A program made the position numbers and the translations under genes. From Seribacter sulfatis (GTDB taxonomy: Bacteria; Verrucomicrobiota; Verrucomicrobiia; Opitutales; Seribacteraceae), in the NCBI RefSeq assembly GCF_964187635.1, contig NZ_CAXLMO010000107.1, positions 1 to 31,058 on the forward strand: a stretch of DNA of 31,058 bases, given 5' to 3'. The notes under the pieces were generated by a model, which was given only the letters and a program-made list of their open reading frames with translations, ran no database searches and was not told the DNA's origin. Of the stretch, positions 15,329 to 24,210 are shown one piece after another. How positions within the stretch are numbered: the first letter of the stretch is position 1; each line of letters starts with the position of its first letter.

Positions 15329-16678
15329 TTACGAAAATTCAAATTCACATGCATCCAAGCAGTTGGGTAATGAAACACCGGTGAGGAAGGAACCTGAAAA
15401 TCGCAGACCTGGATTGAGTGAACTCAGTTTCTCGGCAGCCCGTTTTCTTTCTTTCATTTGCCTGTCCGGGAGAGGAATTGCATTAGGCCATCTTTTAACC
15501 TCCATAAAAGTGGGTTCCCCTCGAATGCCAAGCAATTGTGATAACTCGTTTTGAACTAAATCTGAAATTGAGGAAGTTGGCAAATTGGCGAGTGCAGGGT
15601 TACGTTCCCCTCCGACAAAAGTAGTTAATAGCACTTCACCATCAGGGGCTCGACCTGGAAAGAGGGTACTCGAGAAAAGGGTTCCGAGAATTTTCAGATT
15701 TTCTACCTCGGGTACAAGAAAGCCGAAGCCATCGAGAGGGTGGGAGACATCCTCTTTTTTAAAACCAAGATAAACGAGTGACAATGGATAGTGTTGAGCA
15801 TCAGCAAGAGTTGAAATGTCATCCCAACCCTGCACCTCGCTCCAATCGATAGAATGAATTTTATGGGATGGAATGGTTGATATTACTTCGTCAAAAACTT
15901 CATGCCTTTCTTCGTTCTCGTGATTTTTGAATGTTACGATCCATTGATTATCTTGAGGAGAAATTTTTTGAACAGAATGTTCTAGAAAGATCTGATCATG
16001 GAGGGACTGGCTTAGTTTGTTAATCAGTTCTTCCATTCCATTTGGGAATGAGACCAATCGTGCTTTGTCTAGGCTTGGACTCGCTTTACTTTTTTTGACC
16101 TGTCGAAATCCCCAAAAGAGGGAGCGGTACTTTTTTTCGATTTCTCCTAACTTTGGAAACGCCTGTTTTAAATTTAAACTTTCTGGATTAGAGGCATAAA
16201 TACCGGCGAGGAATGGATTAGCGGCATAATCAAGTGCCTCCTTCCCCAATCTTCTTTCTATGAATGAAGCGACACTTTCATCATCCGGTTGCTTGGACCG
16301 GGCAATAAAGGGTTCGGCAAGCATCCTTAACTTTCCTGGAAAAGAAAGAAATGGACTGCTAAAAAATGAAGATAGACTGTGTGGGAGGGAGATTACCTTA
16401 CCATTACGAATTATCATTCGTTTATTGGCGATTGGATTCGCGTCAATACACTCATCCCATGCTCCGCAATTTTCTAATAATTCCCGGGTTTTCTTTAATC
16501 TAATATTAAGGGTATTAGCACTGTAATCCAAAAGGAACCCCTTACTCTTTTTGGATTGAATTACTCCACCCAATCGATTTTCAGACTCTAGTAATTGAAT
16601 AAGATGCCCCTGTTTTTTTTTCTCGAGTGCAATGGATAGGCCAGAGATTCCTCCCCCGATGATACAAATTCTTTTCAT
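15329..16678 (-). CDS. hemY: Protoporphyrinogen oxidase HemY/HemG-type (FAD)
   Basis: The 449-residue flavoprotein starts with an FAD-binding Rossmann motif (IIGGGISGLSIALEKKKQG). The rest of the PPOX/amine-oxidase fold follows: LLESENRLGGVIQSKKSKG, DYSANTLNIR, the internal FPNGMEELINKLSQSL, and a C-terminal RFSGSFLTGVSLPNCLDACE flavin-contact segment. It oxidises protoporphyrinogen IX to protoporphyrin IX with oxygen, which suits hemH next to it. The ATG at 16678 places the flavin motif at residue 6 onward as usual; a TTG at 16723 would add an unrelated leader. It is the first gene of the heme run. Confidence 0.9.
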   Translation of the reverse strand: MKRICIIGGGISGLSIALEKKKQGHLIQLLESENRLGGVIQSKKSKGFLLDYSANTLNIRLKKTRELLENCGAWDECIDANPIANKRMIIRNGKVISLPHSLSSFFSSPFLSFPGKLRMLAEPFIARSKQPDDESVASFIERRLGKEALDYAANPFLAGIYASNPESLNLKQAFPKLGEIEKKYRSLFWGFRQVKKSKASPSLDKARLVSFPNGMEELINKLSQSLHDQIFLEHSVQKISPQDNQWIVTFKNHENEERHEVFDEVISTIPSHKIHSIDWSEVQGWDDISTLADAQHYPLSLVYLGFKKEDVSHPLDGFGFLVPEVENLKILGTLFSSTLFPGRAPDGEVLLTTFVGGERNPALANLPTSSISDLVQNELSQLLGIRGEPTFMEVKRWPNAIPLPDRQMKERKRAAEKLSSLNPGLRFSGSFLTGVSLPNCLDACEFEFS

Positions 16679-16752
16679 AAAATAGGAAGTTTTTATTCTA
16701 GTTCTTTGCTTTGAGCTTGGCAATGTTTAGAAAGATCATTCTTTAAGATTGT
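16679..16752. promoter_or_regulatory. Divergent control region, heme cluster and SUI1 pair
   Basis: This 74-base gap lies between hemY (minus) and the 72-residue gene (plus), and both transcription units are expected to start here. TTGGCA at 16717-16722 resembles a -35 box for the plus direction, but no convincing -10 box follows at the right distance. No operator is seen. Confidence 0.3.
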
Positions 16753-16971
16753 ATGGACGAGATTATTAATAGTTTAACTATAATCACAAAACCCAAGGAT
16801 GCTCCCAAGGGTAGTTTGGCGAAGGCTTTAAAGAAACTAGATGAGATTGTTGAGGATCCGTCATTCGATCTACATCCTCGTCTGAAACATTTTTTACAGA
16901 ATCGCAGTTACGAAAAAGCTTTGATTTGGCTCGATAATGGAGTCCCCGAAAAAGGGACTTGCGGAGAATGA
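16753..16971 (+). CDS. Small conserved-looking protein of unknown function
   Basis: The 72-residue protein has no signal peptide or membrane segment. It appears as a helix-rich sequence: SLAKALKKLDEIVEDPSFDL, then HPRLKHFLQNRSYEKALIWL and a short tail. It may have a helical-repeat-like fold, but I do not recognise it. The stop overlaps the ATG of the SUI1 gene (ATGA), so expression is probably coupled and the protein may assist the same process, namely translation. Evidence for coding is the overlap, the ATG just after the divergent gap and the absence of another gene in this space. Confidence 0.65.
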   Translation: MDEIINSLTIITKPKDAPKGSLAKALKKLDEIVEDPSFDLHPRLKHFLQNRSYEKALIWLDNGVPEKGTCGE

Positions 16972-17381
16972 GTAAGAGCACGAGACAGAAGAAGAAAATT
17001 GCGACCACATCTCAAGAATCAGATTTGGAGAATTCCCCTTTTTCGATTCTAGATGCAAAAGGTTTACCTGATGTTCCTTTACCCCAATCCACTTCTCCAA
17101 GAGTTTTGGGTAAGCCTAAATCAAAATTAGGTCAGGGGGAAAGATTAGAAATACGAAGAGAAAAGAGCGGGCGTGGTGGTAAGACTGTAACTACAGTTTT
17201 GGGCTTTCCGACCTATCTTGGTGAAGCGAAGAAATCTAAGATGTTAAAGACCTTGAAGACGAGCCTTGGTACCGGAGGTACATGGAACGGTAAAGTAATG
17301 GAACTTCAGGGTGATCGAAGGGATGAAGTATTCCAATGGTTTATGGAATCTGGATTCACCCCGGTGCTTGCCGGTGGCTAA
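16968..17381 (+). CDS. SUI1/YciH (eIF1-like) translation factor
   Basis: The 137-residue protein has a basic N-terminal part (MSKSTRQKKKIATTS, residues about 1-60) and a C-terminal SUI1 domain (LEIRREKSGRGGKTVTTVLG, then LKTSLGTGGTWNGKVMELQG and FMESGFTPVLAGG). The GRGGKTVT and LGTGGT segments are SUI1 hallmarks. Bacterial SUI1 proteins such as E. coli YciH resemble eIF1 and affect start-site fidelity. The N-terminal extension is longer than in YciH (108 residues in total). The ATG at 16968 overlaps the upstream stop; a TTG at 16959 is possible but less likely. Confidence 0.88.
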   Translation: MSKSTRQKKKIATTSQESDLENSPFSILDAKGLPDVPLPQSTSPRVLGKPKSKLGQGERLEIRREKSGRGGKTVTTVLGFPTYLGEAKKSKMLKTLKTSLGTGGTWNGKVMELQGDRRDEVFQWFMESGFTPVLAGG

Positions 17382-17399
17382 GCGTAGTAATGCCTGTAA

Positions 17400-17699
17400 T
17401 TAACTGACAGTTTGTTTCTCACCTTCCTGAGAAACAGTGTCGCTAGATTCAGATTTCTTGTCGTCCGTTTTTTTGAAGTCATGATCCTCGATAGGTTCTT
17501 GGTTCATCACTTCACTAATATCCTGTTCCCAATCATTTTTAGCCTTACGGAATTCAGTTACTCCTTTGCCCAGTGAGCGGAATAGCTCGGGTACTTTTTT
17601 GGCTCCGAACAACAGGAGTATAATAAGAAAAATGAGAATAATTTCTCCGCCACCGAAGTTTCCGATGAAGGCAAGTGTTTGAATTGGAGAGTTGATCAT
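17400..17699 (-). CDS. tatA: Twin-arginine translocase subunit TatA
   Basis: The 99-residue protein has a short N-terminus, one membrane helix (about residues 16-32), then FGAKKVPELFRSLGKGVTEF, the TatA amphipathic-helix signature, and a charged, unstructured tail. It forms the pore of the Tat system, which would export the RR-signal TIM-barrel protein encoded at 1281-2153. TatB is a possible alternative, but the FGxKKxPE motif without the longer TatB helix favours TatA. It lies 74 bases after rpoD on the same strand and converges with the SUI1 gene. Confidence 0.9.
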   Translation of the reverse strand: MINSPIQTLAFIGNFGGGEIILIFLIILLLFGAKKVPELFRSLGKGVTEFRKAKNDWEQDISEVMNQEPIEDHDFKKTDDKKSESSDTVSQEGEKQTVS

Positions 17700-17773
17700 G
17701 ATAATAAGATATGTTTAGCCGGTGTGAGAGGCAACTTTTTTGTCTAGAACCTTGAATAGTTTATCGAGGAGGC

Positions 17774-19711
17774 TTACAGACCCAATTGACGTAATGCCTC
17801 AGGTTTAGGTTTGTTAACAGAGCTTTGATCGGCTTCAAAAAAGCCGTGTAGTTGCCTAATCCGAGTGGGGTGTCTCATTTTACGAAGTGCTTTGGCTTCG
17901 ATTTGACGAATTCGTTCACGAGTTACCTTAAATTGACGACCCACTTCTTCCAATGTACGACTGTAACCATCTTTAAGACCAAATCGGAGAGAGAGTACAT
18001 TTCTTTCCCGTTCTGTGAGAGAATCTAGAACATCGATTATTTTTTCACGCAAGAGCGAGTAAGCTGTCATGTCGTACGGATTCTCGGCTCCTTTATCCTC
18101 AATAAAATCACCAAAATTGGTGTCATCACTATCCCCGACCGGACTTTGCAGTGAGATGGGTTGTTGGGCCATTTTCATTATCCCTTGAACTTTTTCCAAG
18201 GGGAGTCCCATCTCAGTAGCGACTTCTTCAGGAGTTGGTTCATGCCCCAATTCCTGAATTAATTGTTTTTGAACCTGCATCACCTTATTCAGGGTTTCAA
18301 TCATATGAACTGGAATACGGATCGTGCGTGCCTGATCTGCAATTGAGCGGGTAATGGCTTGCCTGATCCACCAGGTTGCGTATGTGGAAAACTTATATCC
18401 TCTGCGATATTCAAATTTTTCCACTGCTTTCATCAGCCCCATATTTCCCTCTTGGATCAAATCGAGAAAAGAGAGGCCCCGGTTGGTGTATTTTTTCGCA
18501 ATTGAAATTACAAGCCTAAGATTTGCTTCGACCATCTCCGTTTTGGCACGATGTGCTTGTCTCATGTTCAGACGAAGGTCCTTGATGAGTTGTGCCAATT
18601 CCGTGGGTTCCATTTTGAACTCAGTGCGGGCTTGTTTAAGTTCTTCGTTCACCCGATCCATCTTCACCCCTTTACGCTTCACTTTTACCGCATCTTTCTT
18701 GGCCAGTTCAACATTGTGCAGGTTGCGAGAAATCGCTTTTAATTCAGGATTAACCTGATTTAAGAAATCTTCAAAGACCTTTAGTTTCAAACAACACTTT
18801 TTGAAAATCGGGGCGAGCAGGGCCTCGTAGTTTTTAAAACGAGTAGTGGACCGTTTTCGTTGGGTCTCATTTGCTGCGTTTTCGATACTAATCCAAGCAT
18901 TATTTATTTTTCGAATGGCATCCTCAAGGGCGATTACCTGTTTTGCTAAGCTTTTAAAATACGATTCTCTACTGTCAATTTTCTTATCGAGTACCACTCG
19001 GTCGAATCTTTCCTCGCGGGCAATTAACTTTTTACAAATGTTTAATTGAAAGTTTGCAGTTAAACTGACTGAGTAAATAATTTTGAGGGCCGAACTTTCT
19101 GCGGTTTCGATTCTTTTGGAAATATCAACTTCTTCCTCTCTGGAAAGAAGAGGTACTTGTCCCATTTGCTTAAGGTACATTCGGACAGGATCGTCCAGCA
19201 TGTCGCTTTGGTTGGATCGGGCACTTTCCTCTTCGCTTTCTTCTTTTTTCTTTTTGAATTTATCTACTTCATTGGAATCGAGTAGCTTAATTTCAAGGTT
19301 ATTAAAAATAGAAATAACATTTTGAAGCTCTTCAGGTTGATTCGCAATTTCGGGCAAAGATTGGTCAATGTTTTTATAAGTAAGGTATCCTTGCTCTCTC
19401 GAAAGGTGAATAAGTTCTCTAACTTTTTCAGTAACATCATCGTTCAACGCATGAGGCTCAATGTTTTTGTCCAATTTCTTTGCAATTTCTTTGGCCGAGA
19501 CAGTTAGTTTGGAACTTGATGCCTTCTTTTTCTTTGCCTCTGTGATAGCTGCCTTTGTTGTCTTTACCTTTTCTACTTTTTGAATTGAAGATTTCTTCTC
19601 TTTCTCCACAGGAGATTTCTTTACAGGCGTCTTTTTTGCTGTAACTTTTTTCGTCGCTGCTTTCTTAACAGCAGGTTTGGTAGTGGATTTGGTACTTTTT
19701 GTTCTAGGCAT
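17774..19711 (-). CDS. rpoD: Primary sigma factor RpoD (sigma-70) with lysine-rich N-terminal tail
   Basis: The 645-residue protein has a sigma region 1.1 segment (REQGYLTYKNIDQSLPE), region 1.2 (DDPVRMYLKQMGQVPLLSRE) and region 2 (LSFLDLIQEGNMGLMKAVEK, then YKFSTYATWWIRQAITRSIA). Region 3 follows, and region 4 holds a helix-turn-helix (SRTLEEVGRQFKVTRERIRQ). It directs RNA polymerase to housekeeping promoters. Residues 1-68 carry 23 lysines with Ala, Thr, Pro and Val, as in histone-H1-like proteins; this is not part of a standard sigma-70. An insertion rich in charged residues lies between regions 1.2 and 2. Its start overlaps the dnaG stop by 8 bases. Confidence 0.95.
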   Translation of the reverse strand: MPRTKSTKSTTKPAVKKAATKKVTAKKTPVKKSPVEKEKKSSIQKVEKVKTTKAAITEAKKKKASSSKLTVSAKEIAKKLDKNIEPHALNDDVTEKVRELIHLSREQGYLTYKNIDQSLPEIANQPEELQNVISIFNNLEIKLLDSNEVDKFKKKKEESEEESARSNQSDMLDDPVRMYLKQMGQVPLLSREEEVDISKRIETAESSALKIIYSVSLTANFQLNICKKLIAREERFDRVVLDKKIDSRESYFKSLAKQVIALEDAIRKINNAWISIENAANETQRKRSTTRFKNYEALLAPIFKKCCLKLKVFEDFLNQVNPELKAISRNLHNVELAKKDAVKVKRKGVKMDRVNEELKQARTEFKMEPTELAQLIKDLRLNMRQAHRAKTEMVEANLRLVISIAKKYTNRGLSFLDLIQEGNMGLMKAVEKFEYRRGYKFSTYATWWIRQAITRSIADQARTIRIPVHMIETLNKVMQVQKQLIQELGHEPTPEEVATEMGLPLEKVQGIMKMAQQPISLQSPVGDSDDTNFGDFIEDKGAENPYDMTAYSLLREKIIDVLDSLTERERNVLSLRFGLKDGYSRTLEEVGRQFKVTRERIRQIEAKALRKMRHPTRIRQLHGFFEADQSSVNKPKPEALRQLGL

Positions 19712-21584
19712 GTGAGTATCGGGTGGGCTTGTCAGAGAAAATTAGTTTGGGCGGATGTTTTCGGTTTTTTCGGAGTTCGAGTAGTTCGTGACGAAGTGTG
19801 ATTAGTGAATCAACTCCGTCTGCTGGTTTATCGAGATCGTGGAGAATTTTCTTTTCTTTCTGTTTAATTGATCGGATGAAAAGTGCAAGTAGACATTCGT
19901 TCGCGTGTTGAAGAAAGGAATTTTCATCAAAAGAAGAGACTTCTTGAAAGTAGTTTTGTTGAAAGACATTTCTTTCAGAATCATCTTCCAGAAATTCTTC
20001 CATTCGATTGGCTTCAATGGGACCATCAGCTTTTGTTTCTGCCATGATTTTAGCCAAAATCCGCCCCGCTGGAATTTCGAGGTTAAGCCAAGTTGGATCA
20101 AAAATTTGGGCAAGCGGGCTTGCAACTCTATCATCATGCAAAAGACAAAATAATAAATCATCTTCGGCTGTTGTCAAACGTGGAGAGGAGTTTTTTGTGG
20201 ATATTGTCGCGGATTTAGTATTATTCCCTTTGTATTTAGGTTTTTTAGAGCGATTAAATTGAATAAATTCTTCATTCATTGTCTGAAAGGAGACCTTTAA
20301 ATGTCGACTAAGTTCCTTCAGGTAACTATCTCGCATGATCAAAGAATCCACTTCTGATATAGAAGAAAACACTAACTCACTGATCGCTCTAATTTCAGAA
20401 GCTTGTGGGTTATTTTTTCCATTTAGTTTGTAACGAACTGCATACTCGATTGAAGATACTCCTTGTTCCAAAATCTTGGTTAAGCCTTCTGGACCTTGCT
20501 CAAGGAGAATTTGATCTGGATCTTTTCCTTCCGGTAGTGAAGTAAAACGGGCATCAAGTCCAACCCGCAAGAAGGTGGGAATATAGGAAAATGCGGCTTT
20601 TTGTCCTGCTTCATCCCCATCAAGAAGACAAACTACGCCCTTAGGACTAGATTTACGCATCAGCATGGCTTGCGAATCCTTAAACGCAGTGCCTTGCGGT
20701 GCCACCACTGTTTTAAACCCTTCGAGCCAACATCGAATTGCATCAAGTTGTCCTTCCACCAGTATGAACTCCTTGCTTTCATCAATTTCTTTGTTGGCAA
20801 GATGAAGGTTGAAGAGTAAATCGCCCTTTAAGAAAATGGGAGTTTCTGGGGAATTTACATACTTAGGAGATTTTCGGTCTCCCCAAACCGGTGTAACGGA
20901 TAGCAGTCTTGCAGTAAATCCGCAAACGCGACCAATCTTTTCCCGTATTGGAATCATTAACCGTCCACAAAACCGTGAGGCAAATTGTCCGGATTGTTTT
21001 TTCTCATTAAATAATCCAGATTTACTCAATATGGTGTCGTTAATCCCTTTTTTTTCTAAGTATCGGCTAAGTGCAAATCGGTCCACTGGAGCGTATCCAA
21101 TTCCAAATTGACTCGCATCTTCGAGGGAAAATTTTCGCTGGGTAATCCAGTAGTCAAGTGCAACCTTACTTTCATCATTTTTGAGATGAAATTGTTCAGC
21201 AAACCATGTCATTGCTAATTCCTGCACTTCATAGAGGTCTGATTTAATTGACTTTCGATAAGAGTTTGATTTCCCCGTTGCATTATCTGCATATCGAATA
21301 GGAATGCTAAACCGGTTCGCCAGAAATTCAATGGCCTCAGGAAAAGTTAAGTTTTCCACTTTTTGAACAAAGGAGAGTGCATCTCCTTTTTCCCCCGAGC
21401 TAAAGCAATGAAAGAAGCCTTTGATAGAATCAACGTAAAAAGAAGGAGTTTTTTCTTGGTTGAATGGGCTTAATCCAACCCATTTTGCCCCGCTTTTTTT
21501 TAACTGAACATAGGGACTGATCAAATCATACAAATCGACTCGATCTTTGAGTTCTTCTACAAAATTTTCTGCATACATGGGCAT
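19704..21584 (-). CDS. dnaG: DNA primase DnaG with degenerate zinc site
   Basis: The 626-residue protein has an N-terminal CHC2-type domain, an RNA-polymerase core (FGIGYAPVDRFALSRYLEKK, RLMIPIREKIGRVCGFTARL) and a TOPRIM core (EFILVEGQLDAIRCWLEGF, VVCLLDGDEAGQKA, with acidic EGQLDAI and DGDEAG). A longer C-terminal helicase-binding part follows. It synthesises primers for replication. In the first domain the usual CPFH...C..C becomes LSPFN...HCFSSG, so Ser39, Asn42 and Ser63 stand where Cys, His and Cys bind zinc in most primases; only Cys60 remains. I used the ATG at 21584; TTG at 21590 and ATG at 21578 are alternatives. The gene overlaps rpoD by 8 bases. Confidence 0.94.
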   Translation of the reverse strand: MPMYAENFVEELKDRVDLYDLISPYVQLKKSGAKWVGLSPFNQEKTPSFYVDSIKGFFHCFSSGEKGDALSFVQKVENLTFPEAIEFLANRFSIPIRYADNATGKSNSYRKSIKSDLYEVQELAMTWFAEQFHLKNDESKVALDYWITQRKFSLEDASQFGIGYAPVDRFALSRYLEKKGINDTILSKSGLFNEKKQSGQFASRFCGRLMIPIREKIGRVCGFTARLLSVTPVWGDRKSPKYVNSPETPIFLKGDLLFNLHLANKEIDESKEFILVEGQLDAIRCWLEGFKTVVAPQGTAFKDSQAMLMRKSSPKGVVCLLDGDEAGQKAAFSYIPTFLRVGLDARFTSLPEGKDPDQILLEQGPEGLTKILEQGVSSIEYAVRYKLNGKNNPQASEIRAISELVFSSISEVDSLIMRDSYLKELSRHLKVSFQTMNEEFIQFNRSKKPKYKGNNTKSATISTKNSSPRLTTAEDDLLFCLLHDDRVASPLAQIFDPTWLNLEIPAGRILAKIMAETKADGPIEANRMEEFLEDDSERNVFQQNYFQEVSSFDENSFLQHANECLLALFIRSIKQKEKKILHDLDKPADGVDSLITLRHELLELRKNRKHPPKLIFSDKPTRYSHA

Positions 21585-21600
21585 AATCAAATAAATTCTA

Positions 21601-23097
21601 TTACAGATTTTGTATTTTGATTAATTCCATTTCAGATTGATAATATAAGGGGCTTCCTTTTGGGACAATAGTGAGTAATTTTCTATATAATATTCCCGCG
21701 GTAACAGGCATGCGATTTACAATATGGTAACGCCTTGCTAATTGCCACAGAATTTCACCGGAATCCGGGAATCGTTCATGAGTTTTTTCCAACTCTACAA
21801 GATATCGGTTTGAAGAGAGAGTTTCTCGAGCGATATTAAGGTAATCCATACGAGTTTTTAAATCATTTGGATTATGACGAATTGCTTCAAGAATTGTCAT
21901 CTCTGCTTCGCGAATTTCTCCCAGTTGAAAATGTGCTTGTGAGGTTAACCGCCATGCCTCTGAGTCCTTACTGTTCAATTTTATTGAATCTCTCGCATGA
22001 ATTAACGCCTCAGAATAATTTCCGGAGAGAAAAGAACTCCAACCCAATTCAAGTGGACTCGGTTTTATAAGCTGTGTGTTCTCTATTGAAAAAGCTTCAG
22101 CTAAAGTGGTTTGTGGTCCAATGTTTTCATCACTAATTTCTTCCACTTCATTATTTTTTTCTTCGATGTACGATGAATCAGAAAGGGGAGGGGATAGCTT
22201 CGGTCCAGATGAAATGACCGCGGGTATTACTTTTTTAGGTTCACTCAAAAGTTCTTGGGCTAATTCGCTAATCGACAAGTTCTGAACTACGACCTCTCTT
22301 TTACCAAATTCAGCGAGCCTTCTTCTAATGATCAATGAACTGTAGTCTTCACTTCGAGCATCATTATTCAATTCACTAGGATAAGATTTTTCAATTGCGA
22401 GTATCAGTGCTTCCGCTGCACTTTCATCCCCAATTAGAAATTTTACCCGAAGTAATCCTAGTAGAGGGAGTACACTTGGTTTAGTTTCTCTTTGAATAGA
22501 TTCACGAAACCAATACTCGGCTTTTACATAGATTTTTTTCTTGGTATATAGGTTGGCAACTAGTAAGCAGTCGGTTGGAGAGGCTATTGAACTTGCTTTT
22601 TCGAATGCGTTTAATGCCTCTGTTTCGTTTCCGCTTGTAATTAATGTCTGAGCATACTTATTCCAGGCTTTTAAATCTTCAGGGAATGCAGATAAGTATT
22701 GTTTTAAGCGTTCTTGTGCAGAATCTGAATCACCGGCAAGTTGATAAATTTCCGCACATTCGAGTAATAAATTTTTATCTGCACCTGCGGAGATGGCTTG
22801 TTCGATTCGAAATGCTGCTAATGGGTATTGGCCACTATCTGCGAGTGCTCGGCTGAGTTGGATTAAAATAGCGGGCGAGTCGGGAAAGTTTTCATTGTGT
22901 TTTCTCAGTAGTAGGACTGCTTCTTCTGGTTTGTTTTCTACTCTTTTCTGAATCGCATCCGATAAGTCTGGCTTAACAGGCGGAGTTACTACCTGAGTTT
23001 CAGGTTCGTTGGATTGTGGTTCTTCAGTACAACTAAAAATGATCAGTGAGATTGACCCTGAGGCAACCATCATTAAGCATGTTTTAATAAAGTGCAT
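21601..23097 (-). CDS. TPR-repeat lipoprotein
   Basis: The 498-residue protein has a signal sequence and lipobox IIFSC (Cys23). Two blocks of tetratricopeptide repeats follow, separated by a Ser/Glu/Pro-rich linker (about residues 285-345). The first block (about 45-240) includes AILIQLSRALADSGQYPLAA and AWNKYAQTLITSGNETEALN, and the second (about 350-490) includes AWRLTSQAHFQLGEIREAEM. TPR blocks bind peptides or other proteins, but no specific role is visible. The gene ends 16 bases before dnaG, which suggests that they are transcribed together. The start at 23097 is preferred because Lys5 gives a basic signal-peptide start. Confidence 0.88.
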   Translation of the reverse strand: MHFIKTCLMMVASGSISLIIFSCTEEPQSNEPETQVVTPPVKPDLSDAIQKRVENKPEEAVLLLRKHNENFPDSPAILIQLSRALADSGQYPLAAFRIEQAISAGADKNLLLECAEIYQLAGDSDSAQERLKQYLSAFPEDLKAWNKYAQTLITSGNETEALNAFEKASSIASPTDCLLVANLYTKKKIYVKAEYWFRESIQRETKPSVLPLLGLLRVKFLIGDESAAEALILAIEKSYPSELNNDARSEDYSSLIIRRRLAEFGKREVVVQNLSISELAQELLSEPKKVIPAVISSGPKLSPPLSDSSYIEEKNNEVEEISDENIGPQTTLAEAFSIENTQLIKPSPLELGWSSFLSGNYSEALIHARDSIKLNSKDSEAWRLTSQAHFQLGEIREAEMTILEAIRHNPNDLKTRMDYLNIARETLSSNRYLVELEKTHERFPDSGEILWQLARRYHIVNRMPVTAGILYRKLLTIVPKGSPLYYQSEMELIKIQNL

Positions 23098-23116
23098 GAA
23101 TTATTTTTTTCAAAGG

Positions 23117-24178
23117 ATGGTGAAACGTCAAGCAAGCGTCTCTTTTTTTTTAATTAGTTTCGTCTGCCTGCGAGTAGTGGTTGAAGGCGAGGTGAAATTC
23201 CCTGCACCCCCCTTCAATAGTATTAAAGTAGATTCCATTGATACTAGATCAATGGATATATTTCGAGCACAAAGCATGAAGGGAAAGTATTTAAGTTCAT
23301 TACGAAAATTAATTTCAGCAGCAGAGAATCGCGGTGGTCCCCGTCTAAGACCTTCTACGATTTCCAATATTGCAATCAAAATTAAAACAAAGCATGCCCC
23401 TGGACTTCAAGTTTCTTCTTTGTTAGTTGATGCATTATTGAATATTTTATCTAAACGGGGGTATCAAAAAGATCAGATATTTCTTGTGGATCGTGATGAA
23501 TTATCTCTTGCAAGAGCGGGATTTAGTTCACCTCGCAAGATAGATAATCTTTATAACGGGTACCAAGTTGTATCTTCGCGTAATCAAAATTACTTCAACC
23601 CGATTTGGCTACATGATAGCCCTATGCCACCCACAATTCATGACCGGGCGAGATTTTTTCTTCAATATCCCCAAGACAGATTAATGCGTATAGCGGAAGA
23701 AAGGAAAAGCTATCTTCCCAGCATCCTTTTTCTCAACGATGTATTTTGGATTAATTTATCGGTTGCAATGGATCATTTGAGCCTTGGGATCGAGGGTGCA
23801 TCGGCAAACATGACCACGGGTGCAATTTCAAATTACCAAAGGTTCTTAAATAAACCAACTTTAGCACCAGCAACTGTCGCCGAAATTTTAGCAATTCCTG
23901 AACTTTGGGAAAATCGACTTTATTCGATAATGGACCTCAGTCACTATCAATTTGCAAATGCAGGCCAATTTGACGCCGAGTTTTTAGGTAGGGAATCAAC
24001 TCTTTTACTGAGTGAAAATCCTCTTTCTGTCGATCGGGCAGCGTTAAGCGTTTTAAATATGCAAAGAAAAGAGCTTGGATTTATTGAAAGAAAAGCAAAT
24101 GAGCTATTACTTTTTCAATACGCAAAAGAACTTGGATTAGGAGATGCCCTGAAAGCTGAAACTTATGATGTTCAATAA
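23117..24178 (+). CDS. Secreted DUF362-like protein
   Basis: The 353-residue product has a signal peptide (VKRQASVSFFLISFVCLRVV). The body resembles the DUF362 family: IAIKIKTKHAPGLQVSSLLV (typical opening strand), LLNILSKRGYQKDQIFLVDR, ELSLARAGFSSPR, then NLSVAMDHLSLGIEGASANM in the place of the family's conserved H-containing loop. LSENPLSVDRAALSVLNMQR matches the typical GTDPVALD segment. No iron-sulfur cysteine clusters are seen. The function of DUF362 proteins is largely unknown. The gene starts 20 bases from the divergent TPR gene and precedes the propeller gene by 32 bases, so the latter pair is probably one unit. Confidence 0.65.
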   Translation: MVKRQASVSFFLISFVCLRVVVEGEVKFPAPPFNSIKVDSIDTRSMDIFRAQSMKGKYLSSLRKLISAAENRGGPRLRPSTISNIAIKIKTKHAPGLQVSSLLVDALLNILSKRGYQKDQIFLVDRDELSLARAGFSSPRKIDNLYNGYQVVSSRNQNYFNPIWLHDSPMPPTIHDRARFFLQYPQDRLMRIAEERKSYLPSILFLNDVFWINLSVAMDHLSLGIEGASANMTTGAISNYQRFLNKPTLAPATVAEILAIPELWENRLYSIMDLSHYQFANAGQFDAEFLGRESTLLLSENPLSVDRAALSVLNMQRKELGFIERKANELLLFQYAKELGLGDALKAETYDVQ

Positions 24179-24210
24179 AGTTTTAATGTAGCGGACCGGT
24201 TGCACTTATT

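Noticed and set aside
16679..16723. TTG start giving a longer HemY
   Set aside because: The extra residues precede the FAD motif, which normally lies at the very N-terminus; the ATG at 16678 fits.
18354..19507. Plus-strand open frames across rpoD
   Set aside because: They are opposite a highly conserved sigma factor gene and carry no recognisable domain.
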